Below are positions 51,063 to 59,982 of a DNA stretch of 64,000 nucleotides, piece by piece. Made by a program: the position numbers and the translations under genes. Under the pieces are notes generated by a model. It had not been told where the DNA came from. It searched no databases and saw nothing but the letters and a program-made list of their open reading frames with translations. Every line of letters starts with the position of its first letter. Position 1 is the stretch's first letter. The DNA comes from UKL13-3 sp943369665 (GTDB taxonomy: Bacteria; Bacteroidota; Bacteroidia; UKL13-3), in assembly GCA_943369665.1 (NCBI GenBank), contig CALRNX020000013.1, positions 1 to 64,000 on the forward strand, in the 5' to 3' direction.

Positions 51063-53198
51063 TTCTTCCAGCAAATAATCAGCTTTCGCTACTTTTTGCA
51101 GGATCCAGAGCACATACCTGATATCCACAGCAACACTTCGGCTATAGGTTTCATTCCAGGCATAATCATTAATCGTTGCCGTATACGCCCTATCGAAATT
51201 CACACCGATTAATTCGCCTTTGCTGTTCATTACCGGACTTCCGCTATTTCCTCCGGTTGTATCCAAATTGTATAAAATATTCACCGGAAGGTCATTCAAA
51301 TCGGGATGCATAAAATTTCCGTAATCTTTGGCTTTGGCCAAATCTTTAATGGCATCCAATAATTCATATTCAGGACTTTCCTTTTCCAATACACCATTTA
51401 AGGTTGTAAATGGCTTTTGGTATTCAGCATCATTCGGACTATACCCCTTTACAAATCCATAAGTAAAACGAAGTGTACCGTTTGCATCGGGAATAAACTG
51501 CTTTTGTTTCCAGATTGATTTCGCATCTACATATTTTGCCATCAATAAATTCAATTCACTCTCCCGCTTACGATCCTTTTCATCTTCCGGGTTCATTTCT
51601 GCATTCAGCTTCGATGCAAGTGTTATCATCTCGTCTTCCATCAACAACAACTTCGTAATGTCTTTCTCAAATAATTCTTTAACTGCTGTAGGATTATTAA
51701 AAGCCGTTTTATTGTATAAATCGGTCACAAAAGCGGGAACGGCTTCATCTGTTTTTACCAGTTCGTCTACTGTTTTAATTCGATTGCCGGCATCCAATGC
51801 ACGAGCCTGTTTAAACATATGCTCCATTGCTGCTTCTTCAAAAGGTCTGTCGTAGCTACCCAAATATTTATTGAGCATTTGTTCCAATCGCGGTTTTTGC
51901 TTTGTTATAAATTCTTCGCGATCGGCATCTGTTTTCAAATTTTTGTATGCATCGCCATAATTATCCATTGCGGCTGCAAATTGCAATGCTGGTGAAGTGC
52001 TGTACACAAAGTCATACCACATATTGCGGGGCGCATTGGCAATAATTTCACTGTAAATGCTATTTATCTTAGGGATCACATCGCTGTACTTAGCACGTAA
52101 TTGAGGATCGGCTGCAATAAATTTTTCCAACTCCAATTCGTCAGCTTTCTTTTGTTGTGTTAATCCAGCCCGTTTAAAACCCTGTAATTTTCCTTTGAAA
52201 TTTTTAGTTGTATTGGCTAAGCTTTTGATCTTGCCTGCATATTTGATCTCGGCAGCCGTATTTCCTTCGCTCAGGTCTTCCATTTTTTTAATTTGCCAAT
52301 CATACAGGTCGCTGATGTATTTCAAATAAAACTCCTCGTGGTATTGAAAGAACTTTGCCGGTTGATGGCGGTATGTGCGCCCCGGATATCCCAATACAAA
52401 TACAAAATCATTTTCTTTAACACCTTTGGGATTCACTTTCAAAAATTTCGCAGGCTTGTAGGGTATATTTTTTTCACTGTACTCAGCAGCACTTCCATCG
52501 GGAGCAACATATGCACGTAAAAAAGCAAAATCGCCCGAGTGACGAGGCCATACCCAATTATCCAATTCACCTCCGTACTCACCCACACTGCGGGCCGGAA
52601 CGTATACCAATCGAACATCTTTTAACAATTTATAACGAAACAATACATAGGTACGTCCGGTAAACATTTCCGAAATTTCACATTGCAGATCCTTGTGAAG
52701 ATTGTTTTCCTCGGCTGTAATCATTTTGATATTCGCAGCAATTTTTTGCAAACGCAAATTGGCGTCTTCAATATTATCGGTACCTGCAAGTACCTTAACC
52801 GAAACATCTTCATAACTCGCTGTAATTTTACAGACCAATCCTTGCGCCAATCGTTCTTCCGATTTGTTCTTAGCCAAGAACCCTTCCTTCATGTAGTTTT
52901 TTTCAGGTGTGCTGATATTGGTAACAAAACTAAATGCGCAGTGATGATTGGTGACAATTAACCCATCATTGGAAACAAACGAACCTGTACAACCACCCAC
53001 ACGCACAATAGCATCAATCAAACTCACCCCTTTGGGATTATACAAATCCTGAGGCGACATCTTTAACCCGATCTTTTTCAAATTAAGATGTTGCATTTCC
53101 GATAGCGGGAACATGCCTTCTTCCATTTTTTTGTTGGTATGAGAAGAGAGGATAACAAATGATGCAAAAATGAAAATGAATGCTGAGAGTTTTTTCAT
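51048..53198 (-). CDS. S46 family dipeptidyl peptidase, DPP11-like
   Basis: A 716-residue exported serine peptidase with a signal peptide (MKKLSAFIFIFASFVILSS). The chymotrypsin-like domain has SNDGLIVTNHHCAFS (catalytic His), GELDNWVWPRHSGDFAFLR with the catalytic Asp region, and TTGGNSGSPVMNSKGELIG (catalytic Ser). The following GVNFDRAYTAT places Arg at the position that gives DPP11 its Asp/Glu preference at P1. It removes dipeptides from N-termini in the periplasm. A TTTG-19-TATTTTCG promoter lies upstream on the minus strand. Its 3' end lies in a tandem duplication. Confidence 0.93.
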   Translation of the reverse strand: MKKLSAFIFIFASFVILSSHTNKKMEEGMFPLSEMQHLNLKKIGLKMSPQDLYNPKGVSLIDAIVRVGGCTGSFVSNDGLIVTNHHCAFSFVTNISTPEKNYMKEGFLAKNKSEERLAQGLVCKITASYEDVSVKVLAGTDNIEDANLRLQKIAANIKMITAEENNLHKDLQCEISEMFTGRTYVLFRYKLLKDVRLVYVPARSVGEYGGELDNWVWPRHSGDFAFLRAYVAPDGSAAEYSEKNIPYKPAKFLKVNPKGVKENDFVFVLGYPGRTYRHQPAKFFQYHEEFYLKYISDLYDWQIKKMEDLSEGNTAAEIKYAGKIKSLANTTKNFKGKLQGFKRAGLTQQKKADELELEKFIAADPQLRAKYSDVIPKINSIYSEIIANAPRNMWYDFVYSTSPALQFAAAMDNYGDAYKNLKTDADREEFITKQKPRLEQMLNKYLGSYDRPFEEAAMEHMFKQARALDAGNRIKTVDELVKTDEAVPAFVTDLYNKTAFNNPTAVKELFEKDITKLLLMEDEMITLASKLNAEMNPEDEKDRKRESELNLLMAKYVDAKSIWKQKQFIPDANGTLRFTYGFVKGYSPNDAEYQKPFTTLNGVLEKESPEYELLDAIKDLAKAKDYGNFMHPDLNDLPVNILYNLDTTGGNSGSPVMNSKGELIGVNFDRAYTATINDYAWNETYSRSVAVDIRYVLWILQKVAKADYLLEEMAVK

Positions 53199-53219
53199 GA
53201 GTGTAAGAATAGTGAATGG

Positions 53220-53250
53220 CGAAAATAGTCATACAAAATCATCATACAAA
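53220..53250 (-). promoter_or_regulatory. Promoter of the DPP11-like gene
   Basis: On the minus strand TTTG (53247-53250) is followed after exactly 19 bp by TATTTTCG (53220-53227), a 7/8 match to TAnnTTTG. The predicted leader is about 18 nt. Confidence 0.55.
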
Positions 53251-53295
53251 CTCCACTTTTTTTTATTTAACTTGCTTTTCATTAATCCTACTCCA

Positions 53296-54207
53296 ATGAA
53301 TTTAAAAATATGCTTAGCAATATGCTTCTTTTACAGCAGTAAGATCCTGATGGCGCAACTTGCACCTGTTGGTACAACTTGGAACTATGTTTTATGGACT
53401 CCTGTCAATGTGCGCGAAGCAAGAAATATCAAAATAACTATTCAGAAGGACACCCTTATACAGGGTAAAGTGTATTCTAAATTGTTTAGTTCGTTTGATT
53501 TTTTAGAGGAATCATACAAAACAATTGAGAACGGTAAAGTATATTATTTTGCAAGAGACGGACATCATTTGTTGTTCGATTTTAATGCCAATATGGGCGA
53601 CACAATTATTATAGAAAGACCAGATCCCAATAATATCGATAGTATATACCCACTATCTATCAGAATTGATTCGATATATTACGAGAAGGATATAAAGCAG
53701 GATAGTTTAAAGATATACAATATCAGCAATATCAGCACCATCGCACCCAATTATGTAGAGAAGACAATTGTCTATGAAAGATTGTTTATCGGGAAAAATT
53801 TGACTTCCGAGCACAATACAATATTTCGGAACGATATATTTCCATTTAATATTGAAGCATCCACCACCTCTTTTTATTGTTACCGGGAGCCAAATGGATT
53901 CAGCTTTTTACTAATAGATTCAGCTGAATGTGATATTGTAGATATAAAAGAGGTATCTGAACTACAAAATCAAATTTCGCTTTATCCCAACCCTGTACAA
54001 AAAAAACTATTCATTCAAAATGAAACGCGTTATTCAATTCAACATATAGAATTTTATGACATTTCGGGAAAACAAATAAGCAAATCGAAACCAACCGATT
54101 TGAACGAAATTGGAACCGATTTTCTTCCCAATGGAGATTATTGGATGATTATTGAATTCACCAACCATTATCGAATCATCAAAAAGATAGTCGTAGCAGA
54201 CAGATAA
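53296..54207 (+). CDS. Hypothetical secreted protein with T9SS sorting domain
   Basis: A 303-residue protein starting MNLKICLAICFFYSSKILMAQ (signal peptide). The body (APVGTTWNYVLWTPV, GKVYSKLFSSFDFLEE, YYFARDGHHLLFDFNANMGD) resembles a family of Bacteroidota secreted proteins that share this N-terminal beta domain but have no assigned function. The C-terminal 75 residues are a T9SS type A domain (ISLYPNPVQKKLFIQNETRY to RIIKKIVVADR). ATG 53296 is preferred since the long upstream frame runs antisense through the 5' end of the S46 gene. It sits between the two S46 genes. Confidence 0.8.
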   Translation: MNLKICLAICFFYSSKILMAQLAPVGTTWNYVLWTPVNVREARNIKITIQKDTLIQGKVYSKLFSSFDFLEESYKTIENGKVYYFARDGHHLLFDFNANMGDTIIIERPDPNNIDSIYPLSIRIDSIYYEKDIKQDSLKIYNISNISTIAPNYVEKTIVYERLFIGKNLTSEHNTIFRNDIFPFNIEASTTSFYCYREPNGFSFLLIDSAECDIVDIKEVSELQNQISLYPNPVQKKLFIQNETRYSIQHIEFYDISGKQISKSKPTDLNEIGTDFLPNGDYWMIIEFTNHYRIIKKIVVADR

Positions 54208-54209
54208 AC

Positions 54210-54273
54210 ACCCCTATCCCCTGACCCCTAACCCCTAACCCCTAATCCCTATCCCCTGACCCCTAACTCCTAG
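54210..54273. repeat. Heptamer CCCCTAA-like tandem tract
   Basis: About nine degenerate 7-nt units (CCCCTAA, CCCCTGA, CCCCTAT, CCCCTAAC variants) follow the T9SS gene stop directly. On the complementary strand this reads (TTAGGGG)n-like with runs of three or four G, able to form G-quadruplexes. It resembles heptanucleotide short tandem repeats known in some bacteria. Confidence 0.8.
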
Positions 54274-54296
54274 TATTCAAGCCGTTTATCACAAAC

Positions 54297-54328
54297 TTGC
54301 CAGCATTCCGCAATTTTTAATACATTCG
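54297..54328 (+). promoter_or_regulatory. Probable promoter of the DPP7-like gene
   Basis: TTG (54297-54299) and TACATTCG (54321-54328, 7/8 to TAnnTTTG) are 21 bp apart. The predicted leader is about 23 nt before ATG 54355. Confidence 0.4.
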
Positions 54329-54354
54329 CTGCTCAATTTTTTTTAGAACAGTAT

Positions 54355-56499
54355 ATGAAAATATTATTTAAAATGATGGTGGCTGTCATGTTAATCAGCA
54401 CCTTACAAGTAAAAGCTGACGAGGGAATGTGGTTACCATGGCTCCTTAAAAGTCAAACCACCGAAGCCATGAACAAAAAGGGCTTAAAACTAACTCCGGC
54501 TCAATTGTACGATATGAACAAATCGAGTTTAAAAGACGCGATTGTTTGGTTTGGCGGAGGTTGTACAGGTGAGGTGATTTCAGCTACAGGTTTGGTTTTA
54601 ACCAATCACCATTGCGGATACGATTATATTTCTAATTTAAGTACACCTGCTGATAATATTTTGGATAACGGTTTTTGGGCAAAAAGTTATGCCGAAGAAC
54701 GTCCTGTTGCAGGATTAACGGTTGCCTTCGTGGTAAGAGTGGATGATATCACAACCGAAATCCAGGAAGCTTTGAAAGGCTTAACCGAAAAAGAACGTGC
54801 GGCAAAATTGCCAACCCTGTTTAAAGGTGTAACCGAACGTGTAACCAAAGGCACACACTACGAAGCACAATGCCGCGAAATGTATAAAGGGAATGCGTAT
54901 TACGTATTTTTATTTGAACGTTTCACCGATGTGCGTTTGGTAGGAACGCCTCCTCAAAATATTGGTAAATTTGGTGGTGAAACAGACAACTGGATGTGGC
55001 CACGTCATACAGGTGATTTCAGCATGTTCCGTGTGTACATGGGTAAAGATGGTAAGCCTGCAAAATACTCGGCAGACAATGTTCCGTTAAAAGCAAAACA
55101 CCATTTACCGATTAACCTTAAAGGGGTAAACAATGGCGACTATGCAATGATTATGGGATTCCCGGGTCGTACCAATCGTTATGAGTTTAGCCAGGGAGTT
55201 CAAATTGCAACCGATATGGTTGACCCGGCAATTGTGGCGTTGCGTGATGTGCGCCTGAATGCATGGAAAGAGCAAATGAACAAGGATGTAGATATCCGTT
55301 TGAAATTAAGCGGTGATTATGCAAGTGTGGCCAACTACTGGAAATTTTTCAGAGGCGAAGCAGAACAATTGAAAAACAATAAAGTATTTGAACAAAAACA
55401 AAAAGAAGAAAAAACTTTTGAAAAATGGGCTGCCAAAAACAATGATTACAATACGCTTTTGGCGGATGTAACCAAAACTTTTGCGGCATATAAACCATAC
55501 AGTTTACAATCGACATACCTGCGTGAAGGCATTTATGCCCCAACCATCATGAAATACACCATGTATGCTTCAAACCTTGAAGAAACAATGACTAAAGGCG
55601 ACTCAGCCAAAACCGAATCATTAAAAGCCCAGTTGTTGGATGCAACAAATGATCTTCCATACGACCCTGCTATTGTTATTGCCGACAAACGCATTTTCGA
55701 CAGTTTGCTTGTATTGTACTACAACAATATTCCGGCCGACCAACAAGTTCCTTACTTTAAAGATGTGATCTTAACATACGCAGCAACTCCACGCGAAGCC
55801 ATTAAAGCATACACCAACTATGTATTTGATAACAGTATTTTTGCCAATGCCGATATGGCCAAAGGATTTTTAAAAGCTCCGCGTACGGCAATGTTAAAAA
55901 ATGATATTGCCTACAAACATTTGGATGCGTTCCGCTCGCACTACAACAAAAACTTTAAACCCAAAGTGGATGAGTTTAACGAAAACAGTATTGCACTTGG
56001 ACGCAGGTATATCAAAGGATTGATGGAAATGAATCCTAAAAAAGAATTTTATCCTGATGCGAACTCTTCATTACGCCTGACATACGGTAGTGTGAAAAGC
56101 TATATGAAATACCCACTGATCACCAACCTTGATGAAGTGATTGCAAAAAATGAAATGTATGGTGCCACCAATCCTGAATTCAGCATTCCGAATCGCTTAA
56201 AAGAATTACACAAAAACAAAGACTATGGACAATACGCCATGAAAGATGGAAAATTACCGGTAGCGTTTTTGAGTGATAATGATATTACAGGTGGAAACAG
56301 TGGAAGCCCTGTAATTGATGGCGAAGGCCGTATCATTGGATTGGCATTTGACGGTAACTGGGAAGCAATGAGTGGAAACATTCACTTTGATCCTAAAAAC
56401 AAACGTACCATCAATGTTGATATCCGCTATGTATTATTTTTAGTTGATAAATACGGACAAGCAAGCAACCTGATCAACGAAATGACGATTGTAAAATAA
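54355..56499 (+). CDS. S46 family dipeptidyl peptidase, DPP7-like
   Basis: A 714-residue exported peptidase: signal MKILFKMMVAVMLISTLQVK followed by ADEGMWLPWLL, the DPP7 start. Catalytic His is in TNHHCGYDYI, the Asp region in GETDNWMWPRHTGDFSMFR, and Ser in TGGNSGSPVIDGEGRIIG. The next residues LAFDGNWEAMSGN place Gly at the specificity site, matching DPP7 (hydrophobic P1) rather than DPP11. The pair with the DPP11-like gene suggests complementary dipeptide removal. A terminator follows. Confidence 0.94.
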   Translation: MKILFKMMVAVMLISTLQVKADEGMWLPWLLKSQTTEAMNKKGLKLTPAQLYDMNKSSLKDAIVWFGGGCTGEVISATGLVLTNHHCGYDYISNLSTPADNILDNGFWAKSYAEERPVAGLTVAFVVRVDDITTEIQEALKGLTEKERAAKLPTLFKGVTERVTKGTHYEAQCREMYKGNAYYVFLFERFTDVRLVGTPPQNIGKFGGETDNWMWPRHTGDFSMFRVYMGKDGKPAKYSADNVPLKAKHHLPINLKGVNNGDYAMIMGFPGRTNRYEFSQGVQIATDMVDPAIVALRDVRLNAWKEQMNKDVDIRLKLSGDYASVANYWKFFRGEAEQLKNNKVFEQKQKEEKTFEKWAAKNNDYNTLLADVTKTFAAYKPYSLQSTYLREGIYAPTIMKYTMYASNLEETMTKGDSAKTESLKAQLLDATNDLPYDPAIVIADKRIFDSLLVLYYNNIPADQQVPYFKDVILTYAATPREAIKAYTNYVFDNSIFANADMAKGFLKAPRTAMLKNDIAYKHLDAFRSHYNKNFKPKVDEFNENSIALGRRYIKGLMEMNPKKEFYPDANSSLRLTYGSVKSYMKYPLITNLDEVIAKNEMYGATNPEFSIPNRLKELHKNKDYGQYAMKDGKLPVAFLSDNDITGGNSGSPVIDGEGRIIGLAFDGNWEAMSGNIHFDPKNKRTINVDIRYVLFLVDKYGQASNLINEMTIVK

Positions 56500-56506
56500 A
56501 CAACAC

Positions 56507-56541
56507 AAGAACCACAACGTAATATTGTGGTTCTTTTTTTT
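56507..56541 (+). terminator. Intrinsic terminator of the DPP7-like gene
   Basis: AAGAACCACAA and TTGTGGTTCTT form a perfect 11-bp stem with a 7-nt loop, followed by eight T residues. It ends 10 bp before the DUF4920 lipoprotein start, so that gene must use a promoter overlapping the terminator or read-through. Confidence 0.9.
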
Positions 56542-56551
56542 AATCACAGAT

Positions 56552-56953
56552 ATGAAAAAACTAATATTAATACTTGCCTTAGTTACAGGGATCATTGGTT
56601 GTAATACCGACCCCAGAACCAAACTAGAACCAACAGGAACATACGGAACCGCTTTTGACACATCCAACCCGATGACGGTTGCCGACTTAACCGAAATCCT
56701 TAACATGCAAAATAATATTGCACTTAAGGCAACAGGAACGGTTGCTGAATATTGCAAAGGTGAAGGCTGCTGGCTTACCCTTAAAAATGACAATGGTGAA
56801 AATGTATTTGTGGAAGTAAAGGACAAAGCATTTGTATTGCCTCATAATATTGAAGGCAAAACAGCCATTGTAAATGGCGTTGCATCGAGAGATACATCGG
56901 AAGAAGGCAAGGTCCAAATGACGATTCTTGCTGATGGCATTACACTTCAGTAA
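56552..56953 (+). CDS. DUF4920 lipoprotein
   Basis: A 133-residue protein with lipoprotein signal MKKLILILALVTGIIGC (Cys17). The OB-like domain contains ALKATGTVAEYCKGEGCWLT, the CxxxGCW motif of DUF4920, then AFVLPHNIEGKTAIVNGVAS. The two cysteines suggest metal or redox chemistry; function unknown. ATG 56552 is chosen because the earlier in-frame ATG (56525) lies within the terminator stem. Confidence 0.85.
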   Translation: MKKLILILALVTGIIGCNTDPRTKLEPTGTYGTAFDTSNPMTVADLTEILNMQNNIALKATGTVAEYCKGEGCWLTLKNDNGENVFVEVKDKAFVLPHNIEGKTAIVNGVASRDTSEEGKVQMTILADGITLQ

Positions 56954-56972
56954 TTGATCATCCCTGTTAAAC

Positions 56973-57014
56973 AAAAAATCCCGTCACTGATACAATCTTT
57001 GACGGGATTTTTTT
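56973..57014. terminator. Bidirectional terminator between DUF4920 and DUF3817 genes
   Basis: AAAATCCCGTCA and TGACGGGATTTT pair perfectly (12 bp, 13-nt loop), flanked by an A run on the left and a T run on the right, serving both convergent genes. Its right end touches the DUF3817 stop codon. Confidence 0.9.
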
Positions 57015-57319
57015 TATGCCTGCTCTTTCCGGTGCTTGGCTTCAAACCAAAATGTTCCGAAGGGTAACAATGAATACCCAAATCCGACTAAGGCCTTCTT
57101 CCATTTCCAGTCATTTTCGGTAGCTACTTGCACCAACGTGAGCACAAACAACACGAACAATAATCCGTGGGCCATTCCTACCCGCTTTACCATTTCGGGT
57201 TGACCTGCCAGGTATTTTAAAGGCATTGCAATAAAAAGTAAGATCAGATATGACACTCCTTCCAAAAAGGCCACGGCAAAAAACCGTCCTTCTGCTGTTT
57301 TTAAATTGTATTTTAACAT
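57014..57319 (-). CDS. DUF3817 integral membrane protein
   Basis: A 101-residue protein with three hydrophobic helices: GRFFAVAFLEGVSYLILLFI, AHGLLFVLFVLTLVQVA and GFGYSLLPFGTFWFEAKHRK, matching DUF3817 (YdzA-like). The GxxE in the first helix and HG in the second are conserved. No function is known. Monocistronic. Confidence 0.85.
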   Translation of the reverse strand: MLKYNLKTAEGRFFAVAFLEGVSYLILLFIAMPLKYLAGQPEMVKRVGMAHGLLFVLFVLTLVQVATENDWKWKKALVGFGYSLLPFGTFWFEAKHRKEQA

Positions 57320-57379
57320 CGTGCTGCGAAGTTGCTATTTATAAATTCTTAAACAATCGGCTCCTCAAAATTTTAGGTC

Positions 57380-57413
57380 AAAAAAAAACGAGAGTCGGTG
57401 AACCCTCGTTTTT
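57380..57413 (-). terminator. Terminator of the CAP-domain gene
   Basis: On the minus strand AAAAACGAG and CTCGTTTTT pair around a loop with further partial pairing (GGGTTCACCGAC) and run into a T tract. It lies 17 bp after the CAP gene stop codon. Confidence 0.75.
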
Positions 57414-57429
57414 AACCAATTAATCCCTT

Positions 57430-58434
57430 TTATGGTTTAAAGATCGTAACATCATATTCGTAGGTTTTGGCAACGCCATTCACCATTACATTTGAAACCT
57501 TCACTGAATATTGCTGATCTGCATCTGAATTTAATACAATGCCATCAGGTTTGAATGTAATGGTATTATCACCTGCATATGAATTTGAAATCGGGGTTGC
57601 GTATTCAATCAACACAGGCAGCTCCGCTCCTGCTGCATTTTTAACAACAACTGCAGCTTGTGTGAAATTAACCTGGTAAGGATGTGATGGTGCCGGAACA
57701 GATAATGACCAACGGGGATAAACCACATCACGGGGAACGAATCCTTTAGGTGGCCATGCAACATACTCAGGAGTTGTGGCGGGAAGCGGCAGGTCGGCAA
57801 CATTATCGTTAATCACCCACAGTGTTCCGGTTGAATTGGTGCATCCGAATCCAAAATCCGATGCCCTTGAGTATAACATCCAACGCCTGTGACCAACTTC
57901 TGTATTATTGTCCCCTTCATCTTCGATCCACAAATTGATATTTTCTACATCACTTACCCCAAAGGCGATATTACCGTTTCCGGCTGCCTCGGCCCCGTCT
58001 GCTGTATAACACGACCATGTATTGGGAGGGAAATGACTTATTGAATTATTTGCCTTAAACATTAATGCTGCCTGTTGGCATTTTGCATTTAATGTTGGGT
58101 TCATTACAATTCCGTCATTGGGCAATCCTGCCGCCTTTCTGAAATATTTTAAACGCAATAATGCCTTGTCTAAAACATCTTGCGACAATGTTCCTGCTGC
58201 ACAGCTTCCCGTATTGCCATTCCAAGTAAATGCAGGGACGGCTGATCCTACATACATGGTATTAAAATCTTGTCTTGCAAGATCTTTGGCTGTTAAAGGA
58301 GCATTTGTAGTGCCTGTAGTTGACGTGGTGGAAGTGGTTGTGGTGTTATCATCTTTTGAGTCTTCTTTTTGACAAGCAACAAATGCTAACAAACAAACTG
58401 CAGTAGCAATTTGTAATGTGTGTGTTATTTTCAT
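57430..58434 (-). CDS. CAP-domain lipoprotein
   Basis: A 334-residue protein with lipoprotein signal MKITHTLQIATAVCLLAFVAC, a low-complexity Thr/Ser linker (TTTTSTTSTTGTTN), then a CAP/SCP domain: LNAKCQQAALMFKANNSISH, ENINLWIEDEGDNNTEVGHR and RRWMLYSRASDFGFG (histidines and Glu in the CAP cavity). A C-terminal beta domain follows. CAP proteins bind sterols, lipids or act as proteases in some lineages; role here unknown. The low-complexity linker is a typical spacer for surface lipoproteins. Confidence 0.85.
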   Translation of the reverse strand: MKITHTLQIATAVCLLAFVACQKEDSKDDNTTTTSTTSTTGTTNAPLTAKDLARQDFNTMYVGSAVPAFTWNGNTGSCAAGTLSQDVLDKALLRLKYFRKAAGLPNDGIVMNPTLNAKCQQAALMFKANNSISHFPPNTWSCYTADGAEAAGNGNIAFGVSDVENINLWIEDEGDNNTEVGHRRWMLYSRASDFGFGCTNSTGTLWVINDNVADLPLPATTPEYVAWPPKGFVPRDVVYPRWSLSVPAPSHPYQVNFTQAAVVVKNAAGAELPVLIEYATPISNSYAGDNTITFKPDGIVLNSDADQQYSVKVSNVMVNGVAKTYEYDVTIFKP

Positions 58435-58466
58435 ATTGATTTGATGGGTTAATGAGGAAGACTCAT

Positions 58467-59801
58467 TTAGAGCAACGGGAGTTGCACCTGCAACGAAAGA
58501 TAATACACTGCGATGGTCAGCAAAGCATAGATAAGGTATTCCTTAACATTGGTGTATTGTTTAAAAGCTATCCCTTCCATTTTACAGTAGGTAGCCAACA
58601 TTATTTTCTCAATTAAAAAAGATATGGCAGTAGCATAAGCAATACCGGTGATGCCAAATAAATAGATGAACCAAAACGACAACAAGCAGTTAATAATAAG
58701 GTAATTGGATGATATCACATAAAACACCCTACTTTTCATCATACCCATAATAACGGTTTGCGGAAAGATCATCCGGCTAACGATCAGCAAGAGGTAAATA
58801 TTAAAAATTTTATACCCATCCAGTAACTGGTCATTGTAAAAATACTTGAACATGTATGGGCTCACAAACATCATTACCATCGTTGCCGGGAAAAGCCAAC
58901 GCATGAGCTTGGTGCTCGACCGTTTAAATTTCGCAAGTCCTTCTTCTAATTTACCATCTTGATTAAGCTTTGCCAATTCGCCACTGTATACATTGCTCAT
59001 TGAGTTGGCCAGGATCAAAAAGATAGGCAGTTCACGTGCCCCATACCTGAACATGGCAAATTCTTCCTCCGAAAACTTATACTCGATGATATAACTGTTA
59101 ATATATTCCATTCCACCTGCCAACAAAATGGAAAACATCAGTGGCATGGATTTGGTGAGAAAGTCTTTGATCAACTTGGTATTCACACTGATGGAAGCAA
59201 ACTTCATCATCAGGATAATGGTATAGTTAAATTTGATAAGTGATAATACCAACAATAAGTTAATGGCCAATGTGAGCGATTGTTTGAAATACAAAGGCAA
59301 ACACAACATCAGAATTTGTGCTGTAAACGTAATAATACCCCAGCGGATCAGGGATTTGTATTTACCGTTCAAATAGAAAACATAATCGACAATATAAGTA
59401 GGGGTATTAAGCAATACCACCAGCCCAAACATATTGTAGAGGTCGATATCTTTCGCCTTTAACTTCCCGATGATCATTACCGCAATACCTGCCACGATGG
59501 AAAGCACCAGCAGGATAATAAAGGTATTAAACAACACTTTTTTGCGGGTGGCCTCATCCGAATTATTGTAATAAGGAATAAGCGTATTACATACAGCCGA
59601 CACCCAAAAAAAGGTAAGGCTCGAGGTAACCAACATAAGATTTTCGTATTGACTGATCAGATGCAAGCCATATTCATGTTGGTATAGCACCGATATTTTT
59701 GCAAGCAATATGGAAATGAGGAAAAAAGTACCAAACCGCAAAAACTGAAACGTTTGCAGGCTGTTGAACTTGGTTAATCCTTGGCTAAATGGTGCTTTCA
59801 A
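58467..59801 (-). CDS. Polysaccharide flippase-like membrane protein (MATE/Wzx superfamily)
   Basis: A 444-residue protein with about 12 transmembrane helices. The N-terminal QTFQFLRFGTFFLISILLAK, the central ARELPIFLILANSMSNVYSG and the C-terminal ITGIAYATAISFLIEKIMLA helices fit polysaccharide-biosynthesis flippases of the MOP superfamily. It probably moves lipid-linked sugars across the inner membrane, but no glycosyltransferases are adjacent. It is divergent from the superoxide dismutase gene, with 9-nt repeats in the gap. Confidence 0.85.
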   Translation of the reverse strand: MKAPFSQGLTKFNSLQTFQFLRFGTFFLISILLAKISVLYQHEYGLHLISQYENLMLVTSSLTFFWVSAVCNTLIPYYNNSDEATRKKVLFNTFIILLVLSIVAGIAVMIIGKLKAKDIDLYNMFGLVVLLNTPTYIVDYVFYLNGKYKSLIRWGIITFTAQILMLCLPLYFKQSLTLAINLLLVLSLIKFNYTIILMMKFASISVNTKLIKDFLTKSMPLMFSILLAGGMEYINSYIIEYKFSEEEFAMFRYGARELPIFLILANSMSNVYSGELAKLNQDGKLEEGLAKFKRSSTKLMRWLFPATMVMMFVSPYMFKYFYNDQLLDGYKIFNIYLLLIVSRMIFPQTVIMGMMKSRVFYVISSNYLIINCLLSFWFIYLFGITGIAYATAISFLIEKIMLATYCKMEGIAFKQYTNVKEYLIYALLTIAVYYLSLQVQLPLL

Positions 59802-59870
59802 TACTTCTTATTAGTCAATTCAAATAACCATATAGTTTCATAATTATCAAAACTTATTTGTTCCATAAGT

Positions 59871-59911
59871 GTGTTAATTGTGTTGAGTGGTTAAATATGT
59901 TGATTGTGTTT
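59871..59911 (+). repeat. RTGTTRATT-type 9-nt repeats upstream of the superoxide dismutase gene
   Basis: Units GTGTTAATT, GTGTTGAGT, ATGTTGATT and GTGTTT follow one another with a short spacer. The same 9-nt units make up the inverted repeats around the four-helix-bundle gene at 35.6-36.1 kb. Confidence 0.5.
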
Positions 59912-59982
59912 CACCGAAAATACTCAAAGCATCCATAACGATTTACCATACAGATTCAGTACATTCGAATAAAACATTCATT

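Noticed and set aside
54210..54273. Telomere of a linear replicon
   Set aside because: The heptamers lie inside a chromosome-like region with genes on both sides and are too degenerate and short.
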